A DNA stretch of 64,000 nt from Acidiluteibacter sp963716125 (GCA_963716125.1 OY970294.1:1922001-1986000), one strand, 5' to 3'. Counted from the stretch's first letter, positions 15,925-26,495 are shown. Notes: generated by a model not told the origin, from the letters alone. Numbers and translations are program-made.

Positions 15925-16551
15925 ATGAAAGATACATCAACCATCAATAATAGGTCTTTAAAGCATAAAATGACGCTTTATCATATTTATTATAGACGAA
16001 CTGGTTTGTATCCATTTTTATTAAAACATTTTATCCGTTTTGTCATTGGAATTGGAATTTTAGTAATTGGACTAGTGTTACTTAATAAATATGTAATTGA
16101 TGTAGATTCTGCAATGGACTACATGTTTTCTAGCTTTAGCGATACAGCTATTTTTACTTTTTTCACGGTTTCAGAAACTATTTTAGGTATAATTCCACCT
16201 GATATTTTTATTGTTTGGGCTGGTGGTAAATCCTCACCTTATTTATACCTTACCTTATTAGCTGTACTTTCCTATTCAGGAGGTATGATTTCTTATTTTA
16301 TTGGTAAAAATATTGGAAAAATTCACAGCGTTCAAAGTTATATCCAACGTAAGTTTTTGTCTCATTTTGATTTGATTAGAAAATGGGGTGGGTTTGTTGT
16401 TATTTTTGCAGCCTTATTTCCTTTACCATTTTCTCCAGTTTGTATGGTAGCAGGGATGGTCAGGTATCCATTTTTGCTTTTAGCTATCTTTGGTTTAACG
16501 CGTTTCGCAAGATATTATATCTATGCGGCAGCACTTTTTAACCTTTTCTAA
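15925..16551 (+). CDS. VTT/YqaA-like integral membrane protein
   Basis: I prefer the ATG at 15925 (MKDTSTINNRSLKHKMTLYH, 208 residues) over an in-frame TTG at 15901. About five hydrophobic segments are present, with the DedA/YqaA hallmarks IPPDIFIVWAGG near TM2 and GGFVVIFAALFPLPFSPVCMVAG, a re-entrant helix rich in proline, near the end. Proteins of this superfamily move lipids across membranes. Substrate not inferable. It follows the CoA-binding gene by about 57 bp on the same strand. Confidence 0.75.
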   Translation: MKDTSTINNRSLKHKMTLYHIYYRRTGLYPFLLKHFIRFVIGIGILVIGLVLLNKYVIDVDSAMDYMFSSFSDTAIFTFFTVSETILGIIPPDIFIVWAGGKSSPYLYLTLLAVLSYSGGMISYFIGKNIGKIHSVQSYIQRKFLSHFDLIRKWGGFVVIFAALFPLPFSPVCMVAGMVRYPFLLLAIFGLTRFARYYIYAAALFNLF

Positions 16552-16675
16552 GAGACCCTTAATTTTTTAGTATCAGATTATTTCTTATTTTAGTGCTTCA
16601 ATCACTTCTTATAAATAGGTATTTTATTATCTATATCCCCAATAAAGTGATTTAAACTCAACGAATAGAAATAAA

Positions 16676-17257
16676 ATGGAAGATTACAAAGAAGGTATGT
16701 TTGTAGAATGTTTGGACAATGCAAAAAGTGCCTATAAAAACTTAGCCAGCACCTACGATGATATATTACTCTTAATTAATACTTTAAATAGAAGAGTAAA
16801 ACATCAAATGGACTTAATATCGGCTATTGATGAAGGTTTTGACGCCAATGGAGATGAGAGTGATTTTGAAAAAGTAGGAAAATTAATTTTTGAAGAACTT
16901 TCTATTTTTAACAATGGAATAGCAGAAAATATAAATCTTTTCAATACCTGTATCAAAGATTCGATTGATAATTATAATAATTCAATGCAGTATTTTAGTA
17001 AAGAGAAATCTGAAATTTCAGATTTAATGATAGCTAGAAAGACTCTTTTATTTTTAGAAGCACTAATGCGAAAGTTTTTAGCCAAAGTAATTGAATTACA
17101 GTCTGCATTAAATATCTTGCCCAATTTTAATGAAGAGATGAAACATGCCAAAAAAACATTTTATGCGAATGTAAAGCAGTTGATAGTAGAACTAAGAGCC
17201 GCGGAAGATAATTGTTTGGAAACTGCTGATGCTATAGTAGAAGTGATTGGGAGATAA
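16676..17257 (+). CDS. Helical cytoplasmic protein of unknown function
   Basis: 193 residues with no signal or membrane segment and strongly predicted alpha-helical character throughout (NAKSAYKNLASTYDDILLLI, ALMRKFLAKVIELQSALN and AEDNCLETADAIVEVI). The pattern resembles a long helical bundle or antiparallel coiled coil. I do not recognise a family. It stands alone between a convergent T9SS remnant and the VTT gene. Confidence 0.6.
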   Translation: MEDYKEGMFVECLDNAKSAYKNLASTYDDILLLINTLNRRVKHQMDLISAIDEGFDANGDESDFEKVGKLIFEELSIFNNGIAENINLFNTCIKDSIDNYNNSMQYFSKEKSEISDLMIARKTLLFLEALMRKFLAKVIELQSALNILPNFNEEMKHAKKTFYANVKQLIVELRAAEDNCLETADAIVEVIGR

Positions 17258-17307
17258 AAACATACTCTAAATATAGTGTGAAATTAATTCTATCAAATAA
17301 TCTGACA

Positions 17308-17841
17308 TCACTTAATTATTATTTTACCACTTTTACTTATTTTATTGTTATTAGTTAATCTATAAAAATACATTCCTGCGGAAAAGTTATCTAAATTAAT
17401 CTGATGAAGATTAGATGCGTTCAATTGAGTTTTGAATTGAAATCTTCCTAGCACATCTATTAATTCAAAGTTGACTTGCTCATCTTCTCCTACTGAATAC
17501 TCTAAATTAATTACATTTTTAGCAGGATTAGGATAAATGCTAAAATTGACTAGACAATCTTTCACTTCAATTGTAATTTTTCCTCTATTTAATGAAATAC
17601 AACTATCTTTTAAGTTAGCAATATAAAAAATTCGATTCTCATAAAATTTTTCTATCAGTGAATCACCTATAAAAAAGGGATCTGCGTCTATTAAATTTTT
17701 ATACCAAACTAAAGTGTCGTATGAAGTAAATTGAGAAGGATAAATTACACTTTCTACTCCTTTACACAACTCATAAACGGTATCAAGACCGTTGCAAAAC
17801 CCAATTAATAATTCAAATCTAACTTTTAGAAGTAGTTTCAA
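17308..17841 (-). pseudogene. 3' fragment of IS-split T9SS surface protein (gene 1)
   Basis: The open frame starts at a TTG directly after a TAA inside the insertion sequence. Its real gene sequence begins at 17783 (DTVYELCKGVESVIYPSQF). It encodes an Ig-like domain with a Cys pair and then a T9SS type A sorting domain: IYPNPAKNVINLEYSV, FELIDVLGR and GMYFYRLTNN, ending SGKIIIK. Removing the IS (17784-19051) and one TAT copy fuses it in frame to the fragment at 19055-20381, giving NPSNPYDTVYELCKG across the joint and about 600 residues overall. Alone it lacks a signal peptide and cannot be secreted. Confidence 0.88.
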
Positions 17842-19051
17842 TTAATTTTTGTCATATGATGTGATTTTTAGTTCTTTTTCTTGTCTTTATAGTTCATTTT
17901 CTTGCTGTTCTTCCGTTAATTTTTATAATTAGACGTAACTATCCCCGGACTTCGATACAAATTATAACACATTGCCTCCATCAAGTTCTGAGTATGCATT
18001 TTTTCCATTCCCCTATATCTCGCCATTCCTCCGTTAAACCATCTTTTTATTCCTCCAAAAGTCCGCTCTACCTTAAATCTTGTTTTACCTATTAATTTAT
18101 TGAATTTTTTCTCCCAATAAGTTAACGGCTTGTTTATTAATGCCTTTTTAAGAATATGATTTTTAAACTCTCTCTTTTTTAGTAGCTCCACATTTTTCTT
18201 TGATTGATAACCTTTGTCCGCTTTTAAAGGAATGCCTTTGGGTAAATCTATATTTATTGTATCTAACACCTCTTCTAAATTGGCAATCTCGTTTGTACTT
18301 GCCGTAGTGGTTAATACTCCTATTACCATTCCTTCTTGATCTGTAGCGTGATGCTTCTTATAACCAAAATGATACTTTCCTCTTTTTTTCAACCACGTCC
18401 CATCTTTGTCTACACTCTCTGCATACTCTTTTTTCACTTTTACTTCTTCATCAGTTCGATCTTCAGTTACCTTATGATTCGTTTTTCCTTTTGGTCGAAG
18501 TGGTGTTTCAATCACACTTGCATCCACAATAATTCCTTGCTTTACAATGATATTGTGTGCTTCTAATTGTGCATTAATTATGCGAAAAAGTTTCTCAAAG
18601 GTTTTTGTTTTCGTTAGGGCGGTCCTAAATCTACTCAAAGTACTATGGTCGGGAGCAACTTGATCTATATTCATTCCACAAAAGTAGCTGAATGAGATAC
18701 TATCATTCAACCTGTCTTCTACCTCGTAATCACTCAATCCATACCAATTTTGTAAAAGACACATTTTAAATAATAATAAACCGCTATAAGAGGGTTTGCC
18801 AACTACACTTTTCCCTTTAGTATAATCTGAACCTATTAGCTTTTCTATCTCATCCCAATCGATTAATTTATTTATTTGGCCAAAAAAAGTCCTTTTTATC
18901 TTTCTTGCTCGCAAATCACAAATTGTGTCTGCCAATGTAGGTTGTTTCTGTAATTCCATGCAATAAATATACGACTTAAATATCTATATAACAAAATATT
19001 AGGTGTTAATTTGCTAATAATTTCAACCTATTTTCCCCTGCAACGGTCTTG
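17784..19051 (-). mobile_element. IS5-family insertion sequence, complete (1268 bp)
   Basis: The termini are a perfect 13-bp inverted repeat, CAAGACCGTTGCA at 17784-17796 and TGCAACGGTCTTG at 19039-19051. The 3-bp direct repeat TAT at 17781-17783 and 19052-19054 is the target-site duplication. One transposase gene fills it. Proof of the boundaries is that excision plus removal of one TAT restores an uninterrupted T9SS gene. Size and a 2-4 bp duplication fit the IS5 family. Confidence 0.9.
17916..18959 (-). CDS. IS5-family transposase
   Basis: 347 residues. The N-terminal helical domain MELQKQPTLADTICDLRAR and the region SYSGLLLFKMCLLQNWYGLSDYEVE are typical of IS5 transposases. The DDE catalytic triad is visible as IIVDASVIETPL, LKADKGYQSKKN and the E of FKVERTFGGIKRW. 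The gene is intact and sits inside a complete element with inverted repeats, so the IS may still be mobile. It is transcribed in the same direction as the gene it interrupts. Confidence 0.93.
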   Translation of the reverse strand: MELQKQPTLADTICDLRARKIKRTFFGQINKLIDWDEIEKLIGSDYTKGKSVVGKPSYSGLLLFKMCLLQNWYGLSDYEVEDRLNDSISFSYFCGMNIDQVAPDHSTLSRFRTALTKTKTFEKLFRIINAQLEAHNIIVKQGIIVDASVIETPLRPKGKTNHKVTEDRTDEEVKVKKEYAESVDKDGTWLKKRGKYHFGYKKHHATDQEGMVIGVLTTTASTNEIANLEEVLDTINIDLPKGIPLKADKGYQSKKNVELLKKREFKNHILKKALINKPLTYWEKKFNKLIGKTRFKVERTFGGIKRWFNGGMARYRGMEKMHTQNLMEAMCYNLYRSPGIVTSNYKN

Positions 19052-20381
19052 TATCGTAGGGATTGGACGGATTGTTAACCTCTACCATTAATGTATCTGA
19101 ATAATAAAAATTACAAAGAGCAAAACGGTAATAGGTTTTTTCTAAGGGCTGATGGGTAGCTATGGTATCTTTATTTAAGGTAAACCAATCTATTTGGTTG
19201 CTGCTGTATTGCCACTCAGCTTCTCCATTACTATTTTTACTTTTTAACAAAATATCTGTACCTGCACAAATAGATGAATTGCTCAAACTCACATTTCCAA
19301 TAGACAAATCATTAAATAGCATTGTATCAATGATATTATTGGTGGTGTCTTCATCTTTTGTCAAATGTGCATAGATTTTTAATCGATAAGCTTGTCCCAT
19401 TTGTGATAAATCAATAGAATTTAGCGGAATAGTAATACTACTATCTGGACTAAATAAACCTCCATTAAAATTTAAAGTATTATTAGAAATGCTTTGTTGG
19501 AAGCTTTGTTCTAAATTTCCATTACGAAATACTTCTGCGAAAAGTGTTAAAGTATCTTCGGTGAAACTGATAGAATCAATACTTCTATTTTTGATGGTTA
19601 AACTCAAATAAGTACTGTCTGTAAAACAAGGTTTAATATTGGCTACAGCCATACTACTAATATCAAACTCTTTAGGAATACTATCACAATGACCTAAATA
19701 CAAATTGTCTATAAAATAATACGTGCCATAATAATTCGCATCTAGACCTCCTCCTGAAGAAAACAAAGTATCTATCCCTAAAGTATCGTTAAAGTTGCCC
19801 ATGGTTAAATATCGTTCACCTCCTTGGGCAGTATATGGTAGATTAAATTCTGTCCAATTGACTTTATCTGTAATATAATTGGTGGGTGAAATTATTAACT
19901 GAGGAGTATAAGGAATATTAGCATTCGAAGTAGAAGAAATAGCCGAATTGGACAAATAGATGCCCAATTGCCCTCTAGAAGCGTGGGTCACAGAATCGGG
20001 CAAATTGACGTAAAGTCTTAAACAATAGGCACTATCTTTTAATAATGCTCTTTTCAATTTTACTTGGATATAGTCTCTTTGTACTGGTGGAGTTCTAATT
20101 AATAAATACATGACCATTCCAAAATAAGAGTTGCCATTTTGTGCAATTTGATATCCAAAAAAATTTTGGGGAACCGTCCATTTATATTTATTGTAAGGGG
20201 TATAATGTTCTCCTATAGAATTATTGCCAGATGGTGATGTCCACTGTTTCGGAAAAGTAAAACCTCCTCCATAACTGATAGTATCTTCAAAACTAGCATT
20301 AGGTATTAAATTCTGTCCCCAAATTGTTTGGGGACAGAATATTAGAATTAACATAAATAATATAATTAATCTATTTTTCAA
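19023..20381 (-). pseudogene. 5' fragment of IS-split T9SS surface protein (gene 1)
   Basis: 452 residues as read. The signal peptide MKNRLIILFMLILIFCPQTIWG is followed by a jelly-roll-like domain (NLIPNASFED to YFIDNLYLGHC), a CARDB-like domain (VANIKPCFTDSTYLSLTIKN) and an Ig-like segment (CAGTDILLKSKNSNGEAEWQ). The last ten residues (RPLQGKIG region) come from the inserted IS. Without the C-terminal sorting domain this product would be exported to the periplasm but not carried by T9SS. It follows pseudogene 2 by 1 bp, so the two were an operon. Confidence 0.88.
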
Positions 20382-20382
20382 C

Positions 20383-22476
20383 TCACTCTATAATTAACTT
20401 ACCACTTTGAGTAATAGTATCATTTTTAATCAGACGATAAGAATAGATGCCCTCTTGCAAATTATTTAAATTAATTTGATGCATATTGGTGTTTTTCAAT
20501 TGAGTTTTTAATTGCATTTTTCCTAACACATCTATCAATTCAAAGCTTGCTTGTTCATTTTGTCCTACTGAATAATCTAAATTAAGCATATTTTTGGCAG
20601 GATTGGGATAAAGATTAAATGGATTTATATTTAATCTACTACTAATCCCATTTCCACCACTTTTATTGGTTGAACCAATGGTGATAGTTGGAGTAGAGAT
20701 TTCGCATGGATTCAAGATAATTTTCTCGCCTATAGCATCTAAAATAAATCGAGCTTGATAAACTGCAATACCATCGTAGTAAGGACATTTAGCAGCCAAT
20801 TGACGCACTATAGTGAGTTCACTGCTTGTAAGAACACTATCCGCTTCCTGTTTTTTTAGAATAGGATCTACTAAAATGACATTGGCATCAAAATTATTAT
20901 TGCTGATGGTACTTCTATTGGTACTTAAACTTAAACTGTATCCCATTGGCGTCAGTTTCATACTGTCTAAAAATGGTTTCCACACTAAGCTTTGCATAGC
21001 AGCTGAGTCCCGACTTAAATTGTAATACAACAGTTGTTTATTGAAGATTTCCGCACTATCTGGTACCCAAACCATAAAAGGTGTTTTTCCTTTGGCAATT
21101 TGGTTTGGGCCATTTCCAACTCCTCCCGATTTACTTAAATTATTCACTGGATTTTTAATTGGGGCAATCAAATAAGGATTATCACAATCTTTTTCAATTG
21201 GAGTATTGGATGAATTATTTTCTCCGATGGAAGAAGATGAGCCCCCATTATTATCAGTTGAAATTATTAAAGGATTAGTATTTCCAGTACCACTTCCAAC
21301 ATATAAAACAGTTGAAGCTCCAGTAGAATTTTCACTGTAGGTATGAGAACCTAACACATTATAGGATCCATTCCATTCATTTTGGATAGAACCAGTAGTA
21401 TTAGGTCCTGTGTAGATACTACCCACATCACCTAAATAACCGTTGTTACTCAATACAAATCCGTAATAATGATTATTCATTTTATTGTAAGTAATGATTA
21501 TATCATCTGTATTATCACCAGCAAACTTTAAACCTACACCAATATTTTTAACATTGTTGCAGCTTACTTCAGTAATATTTGAACCACCACCTGTTCTAGG
21601 AGTTGTTGAAGTATTTTCTACTTGAATACCTGTCATATTGGTATTGTCAGCAGGGTTAGAACTGTACAAACTAGGGTCAGTATTTACATCGTTTCCAATA
21701 ACAGTAGGTGAGCCTCCCAAAACTTTAATACCAAAGCCTGGTGAAGCAGGACATGGTGGTAAATAAGGAAGACATGAGCCAGGAGCAGCTGTTAAATTAT
21801 TCATCTCTTCAATGGTATTATCCAAAATATCAGTGATTGAAAAATTAGCCACTATTCCTATTTTGGAATGTAGAATTAAATTATCGGTGATTTCATTGGG
21901 TTGATACCTTAATTGATAATATGGAATGCCATAATTATTTATTGAAATCGCAGTACTATATCTATTGTCCTTTAATGAATAAACAGATGGACTGGCTTGT
22001 TTCTCCATATCAAAAGTATTATCATGAATACTAAAGCTTTGACACTTGGTTAACAGAATTCCTTTATCCACATTATAAATCTGATTGTTTTTTACCTCTG
22101 AAAATAGACTATAACCTGCTACTTCATTATTATTAGATACAACCATAAAAGATGAACCACCCAATCTACTACTATAGGTTAAATTAATGGGATCATAATT
22201 TACAAAGCAATCTTTAATTTGATAATTCATATTATCTAGAATCCAGATTGAATTATCATTACCAAGGAAAGTATTATTATATACAAAAGTGGTTGTTGCC
22301 GAAGGTACCCACGGTCCTGTTCCTGGGTCTGCTAATCCTTTTAATTTAATAGCAGTAGTTGCTTTAAAAACTCCAGGTATATTATAGAGATTAGGCTCTA
22401 GTTTAGCACTGCGTTGATAATAGTGTTTTATAGTTTGGTTGGATTTGAACAAAGCGCTCCAGAGCTCCCGCAACAA
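20383..22476 (-). pseudogene. 3' fragment of IS-split T9SS surface protein (gene 2)
   Basis: Genuine gene sequence starts at about 22393 (NLYNIPGVFKATTAIKL). The first 30 codons of the open frame are antisense IS1595 sequence. The body is a right-handed parallel beta-helix-like region with repeated NNxI and SxNN turns, then the T9SS type A sorting domain LYPNPAKNMLNLDYSV, FELIDVLGKMQLKT and GIYSYRLIKN, ending SGKLIIE. The CTD is closely related to that of gene 1 (FELIDVLG, QINL). It joins the fragment 23465-25114 in frame once the IS and one 9-bp duplication are removed. Confidence 0.86.
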
Positions 22477-23465
22477 CTATCTGCTTTGCGAAAGCAAGGG
22501 TAATATCCTTGTTTGATTTTATTTTTTCTTTTATAATATGCCAATTTAGGTATTGTTGCAGGTATTTAGTAGACACGCCCCAGAATGTATTTCCAATCCA
22601 CTTCTTTATTTTATTGTGCGTTGAGTTTACATGCTGTACATGAAACGCTCCTTTTACTCTTTCTCCCCTGGAAACATTTACCGGATGAAACTCAATTTTG
22701 GTGTCTTTAGCGAAGCCTTTATAACTGTGGTGAGAATCACTACACAAAATTGTGCTCCCTTTTTTTATGCGATTGCCAATAGCATTTTTAATATCAATCT
22801 TTCTAATCCGTCCAAGTGTAGCTACACTCAGATTTAGCATTGACTTTCTGTCTTGAGTCACGATGACCGCAACCTGATCATTGCTTACACCCCTTTTGCT
22901 TGACTTACCGCCTCTTTTCCTTGGTTCTCGATTTTTAACCTTCATCCCTTTTTCAGATTTGAGGAAAAAGGTCTCATCACTTTCTGTGATACCAATGAAG
23001 GGCTCTCCGTCATCTGCGTCAACTGAAGACAATATCTTGTGGCGCCAATCAAAGGCTGTTTTCTTATTAATACCCAAAATCGAAACAATTTTGTCAAGAC
23101 TTTTTTCTTCAACCATTAGTTTAAGATAATCAACAATCTTGTCTTTTCTTTGCAGCCCTGCCATCCAAGTACCTGTATACTCCGTAAAACTTCTTTGGCA
23201 AGACTTGCATTTGTAGCGCTGTGCTCCTTTGTCAATCCCAAAACGAACATACTTAGAATGAGAACAATGAGGACAGGCTCCGAGTTTGTTATTAAACTCA
23301 TGCTGACGTGAAACAATCGCAGACAGGTTAATCTCTTTAGTTGAATCTTCAATCTCCTTCAACAAACGCTCACGTTGTTTAATTGGCAGAGAGAGTATTT
23401 GGTCTTTAAGCTTTTCTGTTTTCATACACACAATATACAAATAATAGCTGAATTAAACTAGAGCC
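22394..23465 (-). mobile_element. IS1595-family insertion sequence, complete (1072 bp)
   Basis: The ends start with GGCTCTAGTTTA (22394-22405) and its complement (23454-23465), with looser similarity further in. Direct repeat TAGAGATTA at 22385-22393 and 23466-23474 is the target duplication. IS1595 elements normally give 8 bp, so one base may be chance. Excision leaves GFNNLYNIPGVF reading straight through. Confidence 0.9.
22403..23425 (-). CDS. IS1595-family (ISXO2-like) transposase
   Basis: 340 residues from the ATG at 23423-23425. The N-terminus carries a zinc ribbon (CPHCSHSKYVRFG and YKCKSCQRSF), then a helix-turn-helix (LGINKKTAFDWRHKIL) and the ISXO2-like DDE domain with ITESDETFF, LCSDSHHSYKG and HNKIKKWIGNTFWGVSTKYL. 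All are diagnostic of IS1595. The gene appears intact. The open frame on the track could begin five codons earlier, but MKTEKLKDQILSLP is the natural start. Confidence 0.92.
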   Translation of the reverse strand: MKTEKLKDQILSLPIKQRERLLKEIEDSTKEINLSAIVSRQHEFNNKLGACPHCSHSKYVRFGIDKGAQRYKCKSCQRSFTEYTGTWMAGLQRKDKIVDYLKLMVEEKSLDKIVSILGINKKTAFDWRHKILSSVDADDGEPFIGITESDETFFLKSEKGMKVKNREPRKRGGKSSKRGVSNDQVAVIVTQDRKSMLNLSVATLGRIRKIDIKNAIGNRIKKGSTILCSDSHHSYKGFAKDTKIEFHPVNVSRGERVKGAFHVQHVNSTHNKIKKWIGNTFWGVSTKYLQQYLNWHIIKEKIKSNKDITLAFAKQIVVAGALERFVQIQPNYKTLLSTQC

Positions 23466-25114
23466 TAGAGATTATTAAATCCAACAAATCTACAATCTTC
23501 TATTTTAGTAATAGAATTTTCTAAATAAACTTGACCACCACTTCCATCAAAATTATTATTTGTTAGAAATAAAAGGGTTGAAAAATATTCTTTTTGGAGA
23601 ATAAAATTAATTGCTTGAATAGAACGTGACGGATAATATTGATTATTAGAAGAATTTACTAAAGGAGTAGAGCATCTAAAATCACAGTTTTTAATAATAA
23701 TGCCGGCATTATAATTATTGTTTGTTTTTATTTTTACTGCTAAATTATTCCTATCAAAATTGATATAATTTAAGCTAACATATGGATTTCCAGTAGTAAC
23801 AATACCATTCATGGCGTTTTCAAAAGCAGCATTTTCTCCTGTACCCCCCGGTGTCTTTAAAATTCTTAAACTTCCTTTTGCTCCTCCATTGACATAAATT
23901 CCATCCCAAAATTTAGAGGAATCACAAGATTTAATAAATCTTTCTGCATTACCTTCAAATCTTACTTCTTTTGTGATATTTATTTTGGCATTTAGTCCCA
24001 TAAAAATGCGACAGTTTTCAAAAATAATATTTTCATCAAAATTGATAACTCCATTCAAATTTATATTTAAATCTCTTATTACAGTAAAAAACTTATTACC
24101 AGAACTAGTACTGGAAGGTAGAAATTCAGTTGTGTAATTTTTAGAAGTCAATAAATTTTGTAAGTCTTCTATATCGCCACCATTCAAAGTAGGAGTATTA
24201 GCGCAGCATTTATTGTTATCTGTTATAGAAACTTCATCTACAAAAAAGTAACTCACTGTATAATTTCCAATATTAGCTGGTGCTACACTATTGTTATCTG
24301 ATTCAAAGTTGGCAATAACAAAATGGGTTTCTGTTCCGTCTGCAGTATAATTACCTGATACTTCAACCCAGTTACCTGTAGAAGCAAGCACTTCATTATC
24401 GCTAATATCAGCAGTCATATTATTAATGTCGATTGGTTTTAATGATCGATTATGTCTATTTGTAAAATGAAGTCCAGGAGCTACACAAGCAAAATTATAT
24501 CCAGGTCTTTGAGATAAATTAACGTAATAAGTTACTCTATATGTTTTTCCTGCTTCCAGAGGTTGATTTAAAGTACCTGTCATACTTTCTCTAAATTGTC
24601 CTGGTTGTAGACTATTTAATGATGTCCACAATGTTACTAATCCGCCATAAGCGGTGGTGCCATTCCCTAAACTTTTAGCTGCTGGATTATTAATCGAACT
24701 ACTTGGAACTTGGAACTGCGAATTAGTTGAATTCGAATTAAAATAGTCCGCCGTATAAGTCAGAAGGTTTAATTTATTTCCATACCACCCAAAACTTCTA
24801 TGGATTGCTGCGTTTAAGTTACCCAATGTACCGCCAATAGTTGTTTCAAAACTACCATTTATTACAATATTACAATCAGGTGGATTAGGACATGGAGGCC
24901 AACAAAAAGGTCCTTGTGGTGTAATTGGTGGCATTGAGATATAATTTAAAGTTATAGTAGTGGCACTACTCGTTCCATTTTGAACTATTTTTAAAATATA
25001 TGTGTAGCTAGGGTTTAGATTATATAGATTTAAACCTAAATACTCTACATTATTTGAATCTATAATTAAATTGGAAGTTTCGATTGGTTCGCCCTCACAT
25101 TCACCAATATACAA
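23465..25114 (-). pseudogene. Middle fragment of T9SS surface protein (gene 2)
   Basis: 549 residues, in the same frame as the piece upstream, separated only by one TAA at 25115-25117 (GSL-stop-LYIGECEGE). It contains a carbohydrate-binding-like domain (GSFETTIGGTLGNLNAAIHR to VSYFFVDEVSITDNN) and the beginning of a beta-helix (ITKEVRFEGNAERF, YVSLNYINFDRNNLAVKIKT). It ends at the IS1595 insertion after VGFNN. It shares the NxSFE-start jelly-roll domain type with gene 1. Confidence 0.86.
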
Positions 25115-25363
25115 TTATAAGGAACCTGGCATATCGTTACTTGTTGTTATATCAAAATAAACGATAGAGTCTGAAGGTGAAAAAGAAAAATAATAATCAT
25201 GCCCTGCCATATTAATGGATGAGCTATTACTTTCATTGTTTACTTCTATATCTGCTGGATTTTCACAACTTTCGCCATTTTGAGCTTGCAATATGTTGTA
25301 ATTTAGTAGCATAAGCGCTATCAACCCTATACTTTTTAGGGTGTACTTTTTTATATTTTTCAT
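25115..25363 (-). pseudogene. 5' end of T9SS surface protein (gene 2), before a nonsense codon
   Basis: 82 residues with signal peptide MKNIKKYTLKSIGLIALMLL ending NILQAQ. After it comes the start of a pre-peptidase/PPC-like beta domain (CENPADIEVNNESNSSSINM, HDYYFSFSPSDSIVYFDITT). It terminates at TAA (25115-25117), but the frame continues without shift into LYIGECEGEPIETSN. A C-to-T or A-to-T type change of one codon would restore reading. The full ancestral protein would have been about 1299 residues. Confidence 0.86.
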
Positions 25364-25773
25364 CTTAATAAATTTTTGTTTGAAAAAAAGGATTATTAAT
25401 TAAGTCTAGCTTTAGGCTTAATCATGCTATATATAAATATTAGCTTTGCCTGAAAAAATTAGCTCTCCCTAGAAATAGAAAATGTTTGAGAATAGGAAAT
25501 ATTTCTTTTGAAAGTAATTTTTCATTTTGGTTAATGAATAAAATATATAGTTGAGAAATTGTAGTGTTTGAAATACTAGGTAGAGTAGGAGTTTTCATGG
25601 CAATAAGAGTATTTAAATATTAATCTTAGAGAATAAACTAATGCAATTTAAGAAAGATTTAGTATTACTTCCAAACATTTGTTAATAACTTTTTGTTAAA
25701 TGTTAAAGAATGCTCGATTTTATTGGGATGTTGGAGAGTGATTTTTTTTATTAAAAAAAATAATAAAAATGCC
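25364..25773. other. Non-coding interval upstream of T9SS gene 2
   Basis: AT-rich interval of about 410 bp without a credible reading frame on either strand. It should contain the promoter of the split surface-protein operon, but I see no clear TAnnTTTG box at a convincing distance. No repeat was recognised. Confidence 0.4.
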
Positions 25774-25801
25774 CGTCCCCAAATCATTGGAGACGAGCTT
25801 T
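25774..25801 (-). terminator. Terminator of the cyclophilin gene
   Basis: GCCCGTCCCC and GGAGACGAGC pair with G-T wobbles. An A-rich run to the left on the plus strand gives the T-tract for the minus-strand gene ending at 25824. Confidence 0.65.
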
Positions 25802-25823
25802 CTTATTGATATTCTGTTTTATC

Positions 25824-26495
25824 TTATTTGTTCTTCAATTCATCAAAAGTCTTTTTACCATCAAAAGCTTTTGCTGCTTTTCCAACTCTTTTAATAGTGA
25901 TGGTTTGAATCACGTCGCCTTGCTGAATCGCATTTACTACATCTTGTCCTTTGGTTACATAACCAAAAACAGTATGTTTTCCATCTAACCATGGAGTTTC
26001 ATTATGAGTAATAAAAAATTGGCTCCCATTAGTGTTAGGGCCAGAATTGGCCATGCTTAAAACTCCTGCTCTATCGTGTTTTAATGAAGGATCTATTTCA
26101 TCTCTAAATGAATAACCTGGAGAACCCATTCCTGAACCTGTTGGATCTCCACCTTGAATCATAAAGTTTGGAATTACTCTATGAAAGGTAATACCATTGT
26201 AAAAACCTTCGCCTTTCTCATTTTTTGCTATAGTGCCTTCTGCCAAACCAACAAAATTACCAACTGTCATAGGAACTTTTTCAAATTCTAATTTAATTTC
26301 TATGGTTCCTTTATTGGTTAGGATTTCAGCGTACATACCATCTTCATTTTTTGGTTCGGATGCTATTTTTGATTTTTCAGATGTATTAGCATCTTCTTTT
26401 CCAGAATTGCTAGATTTTGAATTAGCTCCGCAAGCAGATAATAAGATTATACTCAGAAGAGTAAAAAAAGATAGTGTAATTTTTTTTGTTTTCAT
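25824..26495 (-). CDS. Cyclophilin-type peptidyl-prolyl isomerase, lipoprotein
   Basis: 223 residues. Signal with lipobox SIILLSACGANSK, then a low-complexity Ser/Glu linker and a cyclophilin domain: VPMTVGNFVGLAEG, FHRVIPNFMIQGGDPTGSG (with the catalytic Arg), RAGVLSMANSGPNTNGSQFF and WLDGKHTVFGYV. It speeds cis-trans proline isomerisation and, as a lipoprotein, would act in the periplasm on exported proteins. The single-domain layout is common in Bacteroidota. It is monocistronic with its own terminator, about 10 bp after the NlpC/P60 gene stop. Confidence 0.92.
   Translation of the reverse strand: MKTKKITLSFFTLLSIILLSACGANSKSSNSGKEDANTSEKSKIASEPKNEDGMYAEILTNKGTIEIKLEFEKVPMTVGNFVGLAEGTIAKNEKGEGFYNGITFHRVIPNFMIQGGDPTGSGMGSPGYSFRDEIDPSLKHDRAGVLSMANSGPNTNGSQFFITHNETPWLDGKHTVFGYVTKGQDVVNAIQQGDVIQTITIKRVGKAAKAFDGKKTFDELKNK

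Noticed and set aside
17308..17841. A complete small T9SS protein starting at 17841.
   Set aside because: It starts at a TTG after a stop inside the IS and lacks a signal peptide. Rejoining with 19055-20381 explains it better.
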